A DNA stretch of 15,563 nt from an uncultured Prevotella sp. (GCA_947095945.1 CAMUQM010000024.1:1-15563); one strand, 5' to 3'. Shown: positions 9,572 to 15,563, numbered from the stretch's first letter. The notes: generated by a model from the letters alone, not told the origin. A program made the numbers and translations.

Positions 9572-9640
9572 TGACAGCCTTCTCAAAAATATATCCTTAC
9601 TTGGTAGGATATACACGTTAGTAAACTTAAATAATTAGCT

Positions 9641-9649
9641 GCAAAGTAA
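9641..9649 (-). promoter_or_regulatory. Possible -7 element for tamB-tamL
   Basis: The minus strand reads TTACTTTGC, one mismatch from TAnnTTTGC. It would place the transcript start near 9635, giving a leader of about 65 nt to the ATG at 9571. No clear -33 box is seen. It is the best candidate in the 120 bases upstream, but weak. Confidence 0.35.
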
Positions 9650-9721
9650 CACAAAAAAAATGGAATAGAAGACTTTAAAAAGGTAAAAAAGTTATTATTG
9701 TTTGCATCATTAACTTCTTGC

Positions 9722-9896
9722 TATAGCTCTTCGGAGGCTTCGCACCTCCAGTTGCCGGACAAACCAGTGCGGTGTTTTTCATAGTTTTTGACTATATCGA
9801 CTGATAGAAGTTTGCCTCATAGGTCTGTTTTCTATAGTCTGTCAGAACCGGCATAAGCACGTCGGTAGGGCTTTCACAACTTTTACAGAAGCTATA
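9722..9896. other. Unidentified GC-richer island with nested inverted repeats
   Basis: Three inverted pairs nest inside one another: TATAGCT 9722-9728 with AGCTATA 9890-9896, TGCCGG 9753-9758 with CCGGCA 9848-9853, and GACTATA 9790-9796 with TATAGTC 9833-9839. A local hairpin GGAGG 9733-9737 / CCTCC 9745-9749 sits in the left arm. The island is visibly richer in G and C than the AT-rich DNA on both sides. It could be a structured RNA, a miniature mobile element, or the remnant of an insertion. Each pair is short and could arise by chance alone; the nesting is what makes it notable. No transposase or known RNA family was recognised. Confidence 0.4.
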
Positions 9897-10128
9897 ATCT
9901 TAACAGTATAAAATGTAAATGACTGGAAATAAACATAAACTGTTTTGCAAGCAAGCAGGAATAGAACCTACCATAGGACACCTTAAAAGGGAAATAAACT
10001 ACAAGATATAATGCAGAAAAGGCAAATAAATAATATGTCTATTCATTAGTATGTCTTTCTGTCTTCTACAAACCACTTATTCCCTTATCAATCGACATTT
10101 GCAAACTATTTTCATGCGGTTAAAAGTC

Positions 10129-10238
10129 AACACATGCTCTTTTGGCTTCTAAAAGATGCTCAATTTGCTTGTAAAAGATGCTCTTTTGAGGTCTAAGTAA
10201 CGCCCTTTTAAAGTCCAACTAAGCATCTTTTCTTGCAT
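10129..10238. repeat. Dispersed repeat, copy B (22-bp internal period)
   Basis: Ungapped partner of 1616-1725, in the same orientation. Units of exactly 22 bases run 10139-10160, 10161-10182, 10183-10204, 10205-10226, plus a partial unit from 10227. Units 1 and 2 share TAAAAGATGCT at their ends; units 3 and 4 start CTTTT and carry CTAAGTAACGCC / CAACTAAGCAT. AAAAGATGCT (ending at 10160 and at 10182) is the exact reverse complement of AGCATCTTTT at 10222-10231, so the array can also fold back on itself. Function unknown. Confidence 0.8.
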
Positions 10239-10427
10239 ATATTTGTAATGAATTGATTATTAGATACTTGCAAGAATGGGGAATAATGCTGTTTTTACGT
10301 GGGAAATAGTATTTTAGTAGGCTTATTTTGTCATAAATTTTCTAACTATCTAATAGGTAAATATCCACCTTTTAAACTGATAGGATAAACTCTGTTGTTA
10401 GCTTAAAGCAAAGTGAAAACAGGTGGG

Positions 10428-11060
10428 TTATGATTCTGTCAATGACCTACCTGTATCCCATAACAAACGTTTTGCCCAGCGGAAAACAACCAATGCGCTA
10501 ACGACAGCTACTGCAGAGTCAATCCATGTAATGTTCCAAAACATTGCACAGAGTATGCCGATGATAGCACCAATCTCTGTCAAGGCATCAGAAAGAACGT
10601 GGAGGTAGGCGGCATGGCTGTTGTAGTCTGTCGTACCATGATGACCATGAAGGACTGATGCACTAATAGTATTAGCAACCAAACCTATTCCTGCTGTTGT
10701 CAATGCAAGTTCATAGTTAATGATTTCTCCATGACTTGAAAAACGCTCTACTGCTTCTACAATAATAAAGATTGCGGTGAACACTAATAAAATACCACTG
10801 GTAAAGGCTGCTAAGTTTAGTATCTTTTCACTGTCATAATGCGTTGTACCCTTGCTCTGCAAGTAACGAACCAATACGTAGGCAGCCCAGTTGAGTCCGA
10901 TAACCAATACGTGCGAACCCATGTGTACGCCATCTGCAAAGAGTGCCATTGAGTGGGAAGATAGTCCCACAACAATTTCAGCAAGCATCACAAAGAAGGC
11001 GAAGACTACCACAAAGGCAGTACGCTTTTCTTGTGAAGAACGTTTTATATTATTTGACAT
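10428..11060 (-). CDS. Cation diffusion facilitator (CDF) metal efflux transporter, short form without C-terminal domain
   Basis: A 210-residue membrane protein with about six transmembrane helices. The second helix has 'ADGVHMGSH' giving His46 and His50, and the fifth has 'HVLSD' giving His154 and Asp158; together these form the expected four-residue metal site of CDF proton-coupled antiporters. The HxxxH in helix two, together with 'YLHVLSDALT', resembles the DmeF (cobalt/nickel) branch rather than the DxxxD site of zinc transporter YiiP. A short His-containing loop (His138, His140, His141) lies between helices four and five. The protein stops right after helix six, lacking the usual cytoplasmic C-terminal domain of about 80 residues; the bases after the stop do not continue it in this frame. 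It lies 73 nt downstream of the HAD gene on the same strand, so co-transcription is possible. Substrate not determined. Confidence 0.88.
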   Translation of the reverse strand: MSNNIKRSSQEKRTAFVVVFAFFVMLAEIVVGLSSHSMALFADGVHMGSHVLVIGLNWAAYVLVRYLQSKGTTHYDSEKILNLAAFTSGILLVFTAIFIIVEAVERFSSHGEIINYELALTTAGIGLVANTISASVLHGHHGTTDYNSHAAYLHVLSDALTEIGAIIGILCAMFWNITWIDSAVAVVSALVVFRWAKRLLWDTGRSLTES

Positions 11061-11095
11061 TGTTTTCTTTAATTCCTATTTTGCGACTATGATTT

Positions 11096-11117
11096 CTTTT
11101 GAAGTTAAATTCAAAAG
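11096..11117. other. Short hairpin between the HAD and CDF genes
   Basis: CTTTTGAA (11096-11103) and TTCAAAAG (11110-11117) form a perfect 8-bp stem with a 6-nt loop. It lies 16 nt past the HAD stop and 35 nt before the CDF start. The minus strand continues AAATCATAG, not a T-tract, so it is not a standard intrinsic terminator. It may process or stabilise a shared transcript. Confidence 0.4.
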
Positions 11118-11133
11118 CCATAATCATAAACTT

Positions 11134-11925
11134 TTATTTATTGATAATCCCAAAATGAATGAATGCATTGCGTATTCCGTCCTCATCTACGCTTGTTGTA
11201 ACGTAATCGGCAACAGCCTTTACGCTTTCATAGCCATTTTCCATTGCCACGCCGATACCCGCAGTTTGGAGTATCGTTATATCGTTTCCACCATCACCAA
11301 AGGCAATACACTCTTCTAAGCTAATGCCAAGATGTTTTGTCATTTGCTTTAATGCGTTTCCTTTGTCAGCTCCTTGTACGGTGATATCAATGAAGCTTGG
11401 ATGCCAACGTGCTGAAATGCAATGTGGCATTGAAGGGAAAATATCCTTCTCATAATCTTCAGTGAAGAAAGGAGTAAGTTGAAGAACAGGTTCGCTAAGC
11501 AATGGTTCAACCGGTTTGTTGATGTCGATATTGTTAACACCTAAATTATGAACGAAGATTTCATCAAAGATGGGTTTATGGTTGTGGAGTGCAACTACAT
11601 CTCTGCCACATACCAAAACGGCATAGTCTCGACGACTGGCATCCTCAATCATTGCTCGAACTTCATTTTCGGGGATAGGCATCAAAGTGATATCTTCGTC
11701 GCCAATAAAGGTGCGTGCACCATTAAAGGTGATATATCCATCAATGAGATGACGGATGGAGTCAATGTTATTGATGATAGCTACTGGGCGACCTGTGGAG
11801 ATGAAAATCTTCACACCTTGCTCCTTAGCTTGCTCAATAGTCTTTATTGTTGATGCTGGAATCTGGTGTGTTTGAAAGGATACTAACGTACCATCTATAT
11901 CGAAGAATGCAGCTTTAATTGCCAT
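11134..11925 (-). CDS. HAD-superfamily (IIB, Cof-type) phosphatase
   Basis: A 263-residue cytoplasmic HAD hydrolase. Motif I is 'FFDIDGTL' with nucleophile Asp9 and general acid/base Asp11; motif II is 'ISTGRP' (Thr44); motif III is Lys188 in 'ADKGNAL'; motif IV is 'GDGGND' with Asp211 and Asp215 as magnesium ligands. The long insert between motifs II and III is the C2 cap of the IIB/Cof subclass, which usually dephosphorylates sugar phosphates, nucleotides or cofactors such as FMN or pyridoxal phosphate. The substrate cannot be told from sequence. All catalytic residues are present, so it should be active. It starts at the ATG at 11925, behind a perfect -7 element, and is divergent from trmB. 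Confidence 0.93.
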   Translation of the reverse strand: MAIKAAFFDIDGTLVSFQTHQIPASTIKTIEQAKEQGVKIFISTGRPVAIINNIDSIRHLIDGYITFNGARTFIGDEDITLMPIPENEVRAMIEDASRRDYAVLVCGRDVVALHNHKPIFDEIFVHNLGVNNIDINKPVEPLLSEPVLQLTPFFTEDYEKDIFPSMPHCISARWHPSFIDITVQGADKGNALKQMTKHLGISLEECIAFGDGGNDITILQTAGIGVAMENGYESVKAVADYVTTSVDEDGIRNAFIHFGIINK

Positions 11926-11945
11926 GATAAATCTTTTTTAGAGTA

Positions 11946-11953
11946 CAAAGGTA
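11946..11953 (-). promoter_or_regulatory. -7 promoter element for the HAD phosphatase gene
   Basis: The minus strand reads TACCTTTG, an exact TAnnTTTG match. The predicted transcript start near 11940 leaves a leader of only about 15 nt. The same core word TACCTTTG appears in the divergent trmB promoter about 95 bases away. Confidence 0.6.
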
Positions 11954-12047
11954 CAAAATTATATTGTAATCAGATAAAATTATAGTTATGCAGTCAGTCT
12001 AAATAAATTAAATACTACTCCTTACAGCTCGTTCCTTATTTTTATTG

Positions 12048-12056
12048 TACCTTTGC
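12048..12056 (+). promoter_or_regulatory. -7 promoter element for trmB, abutting the start codon
   Basis: TACCTTTGC matches the extended Bacteroidota -7 consensus TAnnTTTGC exactly. Its last base is only 3 nt before the ATG at 12060, so a transcript starting the usual 4-7 nt downstream would begin at or next to the ATG. It also argues against the upstream TTG at 12045 as the start, because that would put the promoter inside the coding sequence. Confidence 0.6.
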
Positions 12057-12059
12057 ACT

Positions 12060-12857
12060 ATGAGTAAAGGTAAGTTACAGAAATTTGCAGAGATGGAGAC
12101 GTTTAAGAACGTCTTTCAGTATCCTTACAGCGTTATCAGTGAGGTTCCGTTCGAAATGAAAGGGCATTGGCGTGAACAGTATTTCCATAACGACAACCCG
12201 ATAGTGCTTGAATTGGGCTGTGGTAAGGGTGAATATACCGTTGGTTTGGCACGTGTTTACCCGAATATCAACTTTATGGGTGTTGATATTAAGGGTGCTC
12301 GTATCTATACAGGAGCTAAGCAGGCTTTGGAAGAAGGATTGGAGAATGTAGCTTTTTTGCGTACAAGTATTGAGATTATCGACCGCTTTTTTAGTGAAGA
12401 TGAGGTGCAGGAAATATGGCTTACCTTTTCAGATCCACAGATGAAGAACGTTCATAAGCGTTTGACTTCTACTTTCTTTATGAACCGTTATCGTCGTTTC
12501 TTAATAGAGGGTGGTGTTGTACATCTTAAAACGGATTCAAACTTCCTCTTTACATACACCACGTATATGGTTAATGTGAATAAACTGCCAGTACTTTTCC
12601 GTACAGAAGACCTTTATGGTAATGAGTTAGGAGAGGGGAGTGTTGCAGAGGTTCAGATGGATGATAAGACACGTGAGATTCTTGGTATTCATACTTATTA
12701 TGAGAATCAATGGATAGAACGTGGTTTGAATATCAAGTATATGAAGTTCCAGTTGCCAAGAGAGGGTGAGTTGGTAGAGCCAGACATTGAGATTGAACTC
12801 GATGACTATCGTTCATTTAAGCGTACGAAACGTAGTGGACTGACTACGAGTAAGTAA
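12060..12857 (+). CDS. trmB: tRNA (guanine-N7-)-methyltransferase TrmB
   Basis: A 265-residue SAM-dependent enzyme that makes m7G at position 46 in the variable loop of tRNAs. Motif I for SAM binding is 'ELGCGKGEY' (residues 51-59), followed by 'GVDIKGAR' and 'TSIEIIDRFF'. The catalytic/tRNA-binding segment is 'LTFSDPQMKNVHKRL', the Bacteroidota version of the FPDPW..K(R/K)H motif, then 'HLKTDS'. The C-terminus after 'IKYMKFQLP' carries a charged tail of roughly 35 residues rich in Glu/Asp and then Lys/Arg, making it somewhat longer than the roughly 220-240 residues usual in other phyla. I chose ATG 12060 (MSKGKLQKF) because the N-terminus then matches related proteins as I remember them and because the promoter overlaps the upstream TTG start. 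It is the only plus-strand gene in the window and a single-gene unit. Confidence 0.95.
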   Translation: MSKGKLQKFAEMETFKNVFQYPYSVISEVPFEMKGHWREQYFHNDNPIVLELGCGKGEYTVGLARVYPNINFMGVDIKGARIYTGAKQALEEGLENVAFLRTSIEIIDRFFSEDEVQEIWLTFSDPQMKNVHKRLTSTFFMNRYRRFLIEGGVVHLKTDSNFLFTYTTYMVNVNKLPVLFRTEDLYGNELGEGSVAEVQMDDKTREILGIHTYYENQWIERGLNIKYMKFQLPREGELVEPDIEIELDDYRSFKRTKRSGLTTSK

Positions 12858-12881
12858 TTCTATATAAGACTAAAGCATAAA

Positions 12882-12930
12882 AAAGACACTAACCTCTTAT
12901 TTCTTTCAAAAATAAGAGGTTAGTGTCTTT
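12882..12930. terminator. Bidirectional terminator between trmB and the LytTR regulator gene
   Basis: Arms at 12882-12901 and 12911-12930 are perfect 20-base reverse complements (AAAGACACTAACC... / ...GGTTAGTGTCTTT) around a 9-nt loop. On the plus strand the stem is followed by AATATTTTG; on the minus strand it runs into a clean T-tract (GTCTTTTTTATG). It lies 24 nt after the trmB stop and 27 nt after the regulator stop, serving both convergent units, with the better signal for the minus strand. Confidence 0.9.
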
Positions 12931-12957
12931 AATATTTTGAGTGGGTTATAATCAAGT

Positions 12958-13668
12958 TTATAACGTATGACCATCAAGGTAATCTTGAAGAACAGTCTTA
13001 TAACTATCTGAAATAGGGAGTATTGCATCACCTATGACAATACGGAAACGATCAATTCCGTCAATCTTCTTCATGTGCACGATATAGGAACGATGAATAC
13101 GCATGAATTCAGGTTTCGGAAGTGATTCTTCAATCTTTTTCATGTTCATCAGACTCATGACAGGGTTATGGTCGTTAGCAAGATAAATCTTAACATAGTC
13201 CTTTAATCCTTCAATGTAGAGGATGTCATCAAACATGATTTTAACCAGTTTGTACTCGCTCTTGACAAAGATAAAGCGATCGTTTGATGCATTCTCTGCC
13301 TGACGTGTACTTTGAAACCAGTCTAATGCTCTGTTTGCACCAGCTAAGAAGTCATCGTAGCTGATAGGCTTCATAAGGTAATCAATCGCATTTGCCTTAT
13401 AACCATCAATTGCATACTGGCTGAATGCTGTTGTGAAAATAATCTTAGTTTCTTTAGGTAGAATCTTAGCAAACTCCAATCCGCTAAGTTCAGGCATTTG
13501 TATATCTAAGAATATGAGGTCAACTCTATTCTCACGGATGGCTTTTATACCTTCTACAGCACTATTAAAAACACCAATTAAGTTCAAAAAGAGTGTTTTT
13601 TTTGCATAACTTGCAAGCAAGTCTGCTGCTAAAGGTTCGTCGTCAATGATTATACAGTTTAGTATCAT
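12958..13668 (-). CDS. LytTR-family response regulator
   Basis: A 236-residue LytR/AlgR-type two-component regulator. The receiver domain (about 1-120) has the acidic pair Asp9/Asp10, phosphoacceptor Asp55 in 'FLDIQMP', Thr80 in 'FTTA' and Lys100 in 'MKPIS', all the residues needed for phosphorylation. The C-terminal LytTR DNA-binding domain (about 131-234) shows 'YIEGLKDYVKIY' and 'FMRIHRSYIV'. LytTR proteins bind paired direct repeats upstream of target genes, often for cell-surface or extracellular products. It overlaps the upstream kinase gene by 26 nt, so the two should be translated together and form a cognate pair. The target is unknown; no obvious LytTR operator pair was spotted in this window. 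Confidence 0.95.
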   Translation of the reverse strand: MILNCIIIDDEPLAADLLASYAKKTLFLNLIGVFNSAVEGIKAIRENRVDLIFLDIQMPELSGLEFAKILPKETKIIFTTAFSQYAIDGYKANAIDYLMKPISYDDFLAGANRALDWFQSTRQAENASNDRFIFVKSEYKLVKIMFDDILYIEGLKDYVKIYLANDHNPVMSLMNMKKIEESLPKPEFMRIHRSYIVHMKKIDGIDRFRIVIGDAILPISDSYKTVLQDYLDGHTL

Positions 13669-14725
13669 AAATGATTATTTTTGTTGAATATATATTTCTA
13701 TTGCTATCAAATCCCTTTTCCCACTTGTATTTCCCCGGATAAGCAAGTTCAAGGCGGCGCTCTACTTGTTTGAGCCCTATTCCATGACCGTTTCTTTCTG
13801 CCTCTCCCTTAGGGTAGTTACTGTTTTGAATGGAGAATACAATATTTTCACTGTTTGCATCTAACTTTATGTGTATAAAGTTTTTTTGCTCTGGACTAAT
13901 GCCATGTTTGAAAGCATTTTCAAGCAATGAAATAAAAATCATTGGCGCAACATGGATATTGCAATTAGAGGGAATGTTACACTCACGTTTGATTTCCACA
14001 TTTTCTGGTATGCGTATCATCATCAAATCGACATAGTTTTGTAAAAACTCTACTTCTTCCTTCAGACATACGTAAGGTTGCTGATTGTCATAGAGAATAT
14101 GTCGTAACATCTTTGAAAGGTCTATAATTGCTTTCTGCGCCTTTTCTGTATCAAAAGCTGTGAGCGCATAGATATTATTCATAGTGTTGAGTAGGAAGTG
14201 AGGATTGACTTGCTGGCGTAAGTTAACCAACTCGGCTTTTGTCATCGCTGTTTCTGCTTCACGCTTCTCTTTCTCAGCCTTTGACCATCGCTGTGCCATT
14301 AGTATGGATGTTGCAACACCAGCACAGATGCTTAAGTTAAAGATATTACGAACAATGAAAAAAATGTGTGGATATACGTACTTATCCTCTTTATTCTCTA
14401 CAAATATTTGGAATGGATAAGTCATTAGATTTTGCTCACCTGATGTATAGTACAACCACTCGTGCTGTACAACAGATAAGAAAAGGATGAGTAGTGTGTT
14501 GATTACCCAAAATTCTTTCTTACGTCCCTTTAGCAACATGGGTGCAAGTACAAAATAATTTATATATGCAACAACCATCATTGAAAGAGGAATGATATAT
14601 ATAGACAAGTCGTCTTGCCATGATGTATGTCCATGGGGAGCATACAAAATTGGAATGAGGAAGAGTGGAAGCCAAATGATAATTTGGTTCCAAAAACTTT
14701 TAAATATGTCTATTTGTTTCCTCAT
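13643..14725 (-). CDS. LytS/YpdA-type sensor histidine kinase (His_kinase family)
   Basis: A 360-residue inner-membrane sensor kinase. About four transmembrane helices lie at roughly 11-29, 40-62, 72-93 and 119-143, with a stretch of roughly 25 residues between the third and fourth as the only sizeable loop and no separate sensor domain. A charged coiled coil (about 145-172) leads to the phosphoacceptor His176 in 'QVNPHFLLNT', the signature of the His_kinase family. The ATP-binding part has Asn270 in 'LLENAFKHG' and the G-box 'NGHGIGL' (312-318). The signal may be sensed within the membrane. It is the first gene of a two-gene unit with the LytTR regulator and has its own -7 element. All catalytic motifs are intact. 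Confidence 0.95.
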   Translation of the reverse strand: MRKQIDIFKSFWNQIIIWLPLFLIPILYAPHGHTSWQDDLSIYIIPLSMMVVAYINYFVLAPMLLKGRKKEFWVINTLLILFLSVVQHEWLYYTSGEQNLMTYPFQIFVENKEDKYVYPHIFFIVRNIFNLSICAGVATSILMAQRWSKAEKEKREAETAMTKAELVNLRQQVNPHFLLNTMNNIYALTAFDTEKAQKAIIDLSKMLRHILYDNQQPYVCLKEEVEFLQNYVDLMMIRIPENVEIKRECNIPSNCNIHVAPMIFISLLENAFKHGISPEQKNFIHIKLDANSENIVFSIQNSNYPKGEAERNGHGIGLKQVERRLELAYPGKYKWEKGFDSNRNIYSTKIIIYDTKLYNH

Positions 14726-14764
14726 TTATTACCTTTATTTATCTATATAATCTATATCTGCAAA

Positions 14765-14772
14765 CAAAGGTA
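14765..14772 (-). promoter_or_regulatory. -7 promoter element for the kinase-regulator operon
   Basis: The minus strand reads TACCTTTG, an exact TAnnTTTG match, about 40 bases upstream of the kinase ATG. The predicted leader is about 35 nt. No clear -33 box was seen. Confidence 0.55.
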
Positions 14773-14881
14773 ATAAAACTTTCTGTAAAATAAAATGTAT
14801 TGACTAATTATGTGAGATTTTTTTACATTAACCCATTGTTATGTCTATACAAAATGTTTATATTTAACTTATTTTCGCAAT

Positions 14882-14953
14882 AAAACAACCCTAAAAGGCA
14901 CTGAAAAGGCTTTCTAACCCGTTTTGATGCCGTTTAAGGTTATTTGTTGTTTT
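14882..14953 (-). terminator. Possible terminator or folded element downstream of riboflavin synthase
   Basis: AAAACAAC (14882-14889) and GTTGTTTT (14946-14953) are perfect reverse complements. Inside them CCTAAAAGGC and GCCGTTTAAGG can continue the pairing with small bulges, making a long imperfect hairpin. Read on the minus strand, the structure lies about 20 nt after the ribE stop and its 3' arm is T-rich (GGTTGTTTTATT), consistent with a terminator, though the interior loop is long. It could alternatively be a copy of an intergenic repeat. Confidence 0.4.
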
Positions 14954-14973
14954 AATAATAAATATTTACAATG

Positions 14974-15563
14974 CTATTGCACTAAACTATTCAAACGTGC
15001 AATGTATTTGCCTAAAATATCAAACTCGAGGTTCACAATCGTACCAACATTTATGTCAGCAAAATTAGTATTCTCTCGTGTGTAAGGAATAATAGCTACC
15101 TTAAAGCTATTATCAGTTGGTTCGCAAACTGTCAACGACACGCCATTGACGGTAACTGAACCTTTATCAACAGTAAAATAGCCACGTTGTACCATCTCAC
15201 GGTTATATGGATATTCAAAGGTGAAATAGGTACTACCATCTGCATCTTCCGTGTTGACGCATTTTGCTGTTTGATCAACGTGACCTTGTACGATGTGACC
15301 ATCCAATCTACCATTCATAAGCATCGAGCGTTCTATATTCACACGGTCCCCTACCTTAAGCAAACCTAAGTTAGATCGTTCAAGGGTTTCTTTCATAGCT
15401 GTTACCGTATAGGTATCATCTTGGAAGCGAACTACCGTTAAGCATACGCCATTGTGAGCAATACTTTGGTCAATCTTCAATTCTTTTGTGAATGAGCATT
15501 GGAAGGTGAAGTGGATATTCTCCTGTTCATGCTCAATCCCTTTGAGGATTGCCATCTCTTCTA
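14974..15563 (-). CDS. ribE: Riboflavin synthase (alpha subunit), 5' end outside window
   Basis: This enzyme joins two molecules of 6,7-dimethyl-8-ribityllumazine to give riboflavin plus the pyrimidinedione precursor, the last step of riboflavin synthesis. The sequence shows the two lumazine-binding barrels: the first with 'AHNGVCLTV', the second beginning near 'DGHIVQGHVDQ' and containing 'VNGVSLTV'. The repeated NGV(C/S)LTV is the internal duplication typical of the family. The frame does not begin at the Met at 15555: it reads V-E-E-M through the edge, matching the family start MFSGIVEE, so only about five codons and part of a Val codon are missing. The full length would be about 201 residues, normal for the family. 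Any upstream FMN riboswitch would be outside the window. Confidence 0.95.
   Translation of the reverse strand, partial: EEMAILKGIEHEQENIHFTFQCSFTKELKIDQSIAHNGVCLTVVRFQDDTYTVTAMKETLERSNLGLLKVGDRVNIERSMLMNGRLDGHIVQGHVDQTAKCVNTEDADGSTYFTFEYPYNREMVQRGYFTVDKGSVTVNGVSLTVCEPTDNSFKVAIIPYTRENTNFADINVGTIVNLEFDILGKYIARLNSLVQ

Larger units (their letters stand above)
9572..10427. other. Gene-free stretch between tamB and the CDF transporter gene
   Basis: No convincing gene was found on either strand. From left to right it holds the possible tamB -7 element (9641-9649), a GC-richer island with nested inverted repeats (9722-9896), AT-rich sequence in which I recognise nothing (9900-10128), repeat copy B (10129-10238) and a further unassigned AT-rich stretch up to the CDF stop codon. 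A widely spaced CCACCT / AGGTGG pair (10365-10370, 10421-10426) beyond the CDF stop is too far apart to call a terminator. Confidence 0.7.

Noticed and set aside
9572..9616. Upstream GTG start that would add 15 residues to TamB
   Set aside because: The GTG start adds residues ahead of the transmembrane helix with no support, whereas the ATG at 9571 has AGAAGG six bases upstream.
9675..9782. A 35-codon minus-strand frame beginning MKNTALV in the GC-richer island
   Set aside because: It is short, composed largely of the hairpin region, and has no recognised domain; it is more likely a by-product of the island's structure than a gene.
10129..10238. CRISPR array
   Set aside because: The 22-base units are contiguous and degenerate with no unique spacers, and no cas genes are present.
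10365..10426. CCACCT/AGGTGG pair after the CDF gene as a terminator
   Set aside because: Only six base pairs separated by about 50 nt, with no T-tract directly following.
10891..11319. 142-residue plus-strand open frame across the HAD-CDF gap
   Set aside because: It is antisense to two clear genes with intact motifs and shows no domain of its own.
11548..11853. 101-residue plus-strand open frame inside the HAD gene
   Set aside because: It is antisense to HAD catalytic and cap sequence with conserved motifs on the other strand.
12045..12059. TTG start adding five residues to TrmB
   Set aside because: The extension is made of the -7 promoter element, and the remaining N-terminus from ATG 12060 fits the family.
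15553..15555. Met at 15555 as the riboflavin synthase start
   Set aside because: The frame continues as V-E-E to the edge, which matches the conserved MFSGIVEE start, so the gene is cut by the window.

Overview
The window looks like chromosomal DNA of an AT-rich member of the Bacteroidota, most likely Prevotella or a close relative. The evidence is the TamL-type (lipoprotein) partner of TamB, a LytS/LytTR two-component pair, a Bacteroidales-style TrmB, a macroglobulin-domain secreted protein, and several copies of the Bacteroidota -7 promoter element TAnnTTTG with no strong Shine-Dalgarno use. The genus is inferred from remembered protein style, not from a search.

Layout. (1) 1-1216, minus: the N-terminal 405 residues of a secreted macroglobulin (MG2-like) protein running off the left edge. 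(2) 1217-2019: an ~800-base gene-free stretch with a tamL terminator and copy A of a 22-bp-period repeat. (3) 2020-9571, minus: tamB then tamL, overlapping by 14 nt, a two-gene unit for outer-membrane/envelope biogenesis. (4) 9572-10427: a second gene-free stretch of ~850 bases with an unidentified GC-richer island of nested inverted repeats and copy B of the 22-bp-period repeat. (5) 10428-11925, minus: a HAD-IIB (Cof-type) phosphatase followed by a short cation diffusion facilitator. (6) 12060-12857, plus: trmB, the only plus-strand gene, divergent from the HAD gene and convergent with the next operon, from which it is separated by a perfect 20-bp-stem bidirectional terminator. (7) 12958-14725, minus: a LytS-type histidine kinase and LytTR response regulator overlapping by 26 nt. 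(8) 14974-15563, minus: riboflavin synthase, missing only its first few codons at the right edge.

Together these are mostly housekeeping genes: envelope assembly, metal/metabolite handling, tRNA modification, signalling and riboflavin synthesis. No phage, plasmid, CRISPR, toxin-antitoxin or IS transposase gene is visible. The least explained material lies between genes: the two direct copies of a 22-bp-period repeat flanking tamB-tamL, and the nested inverted-repeat island at 9722-9896.
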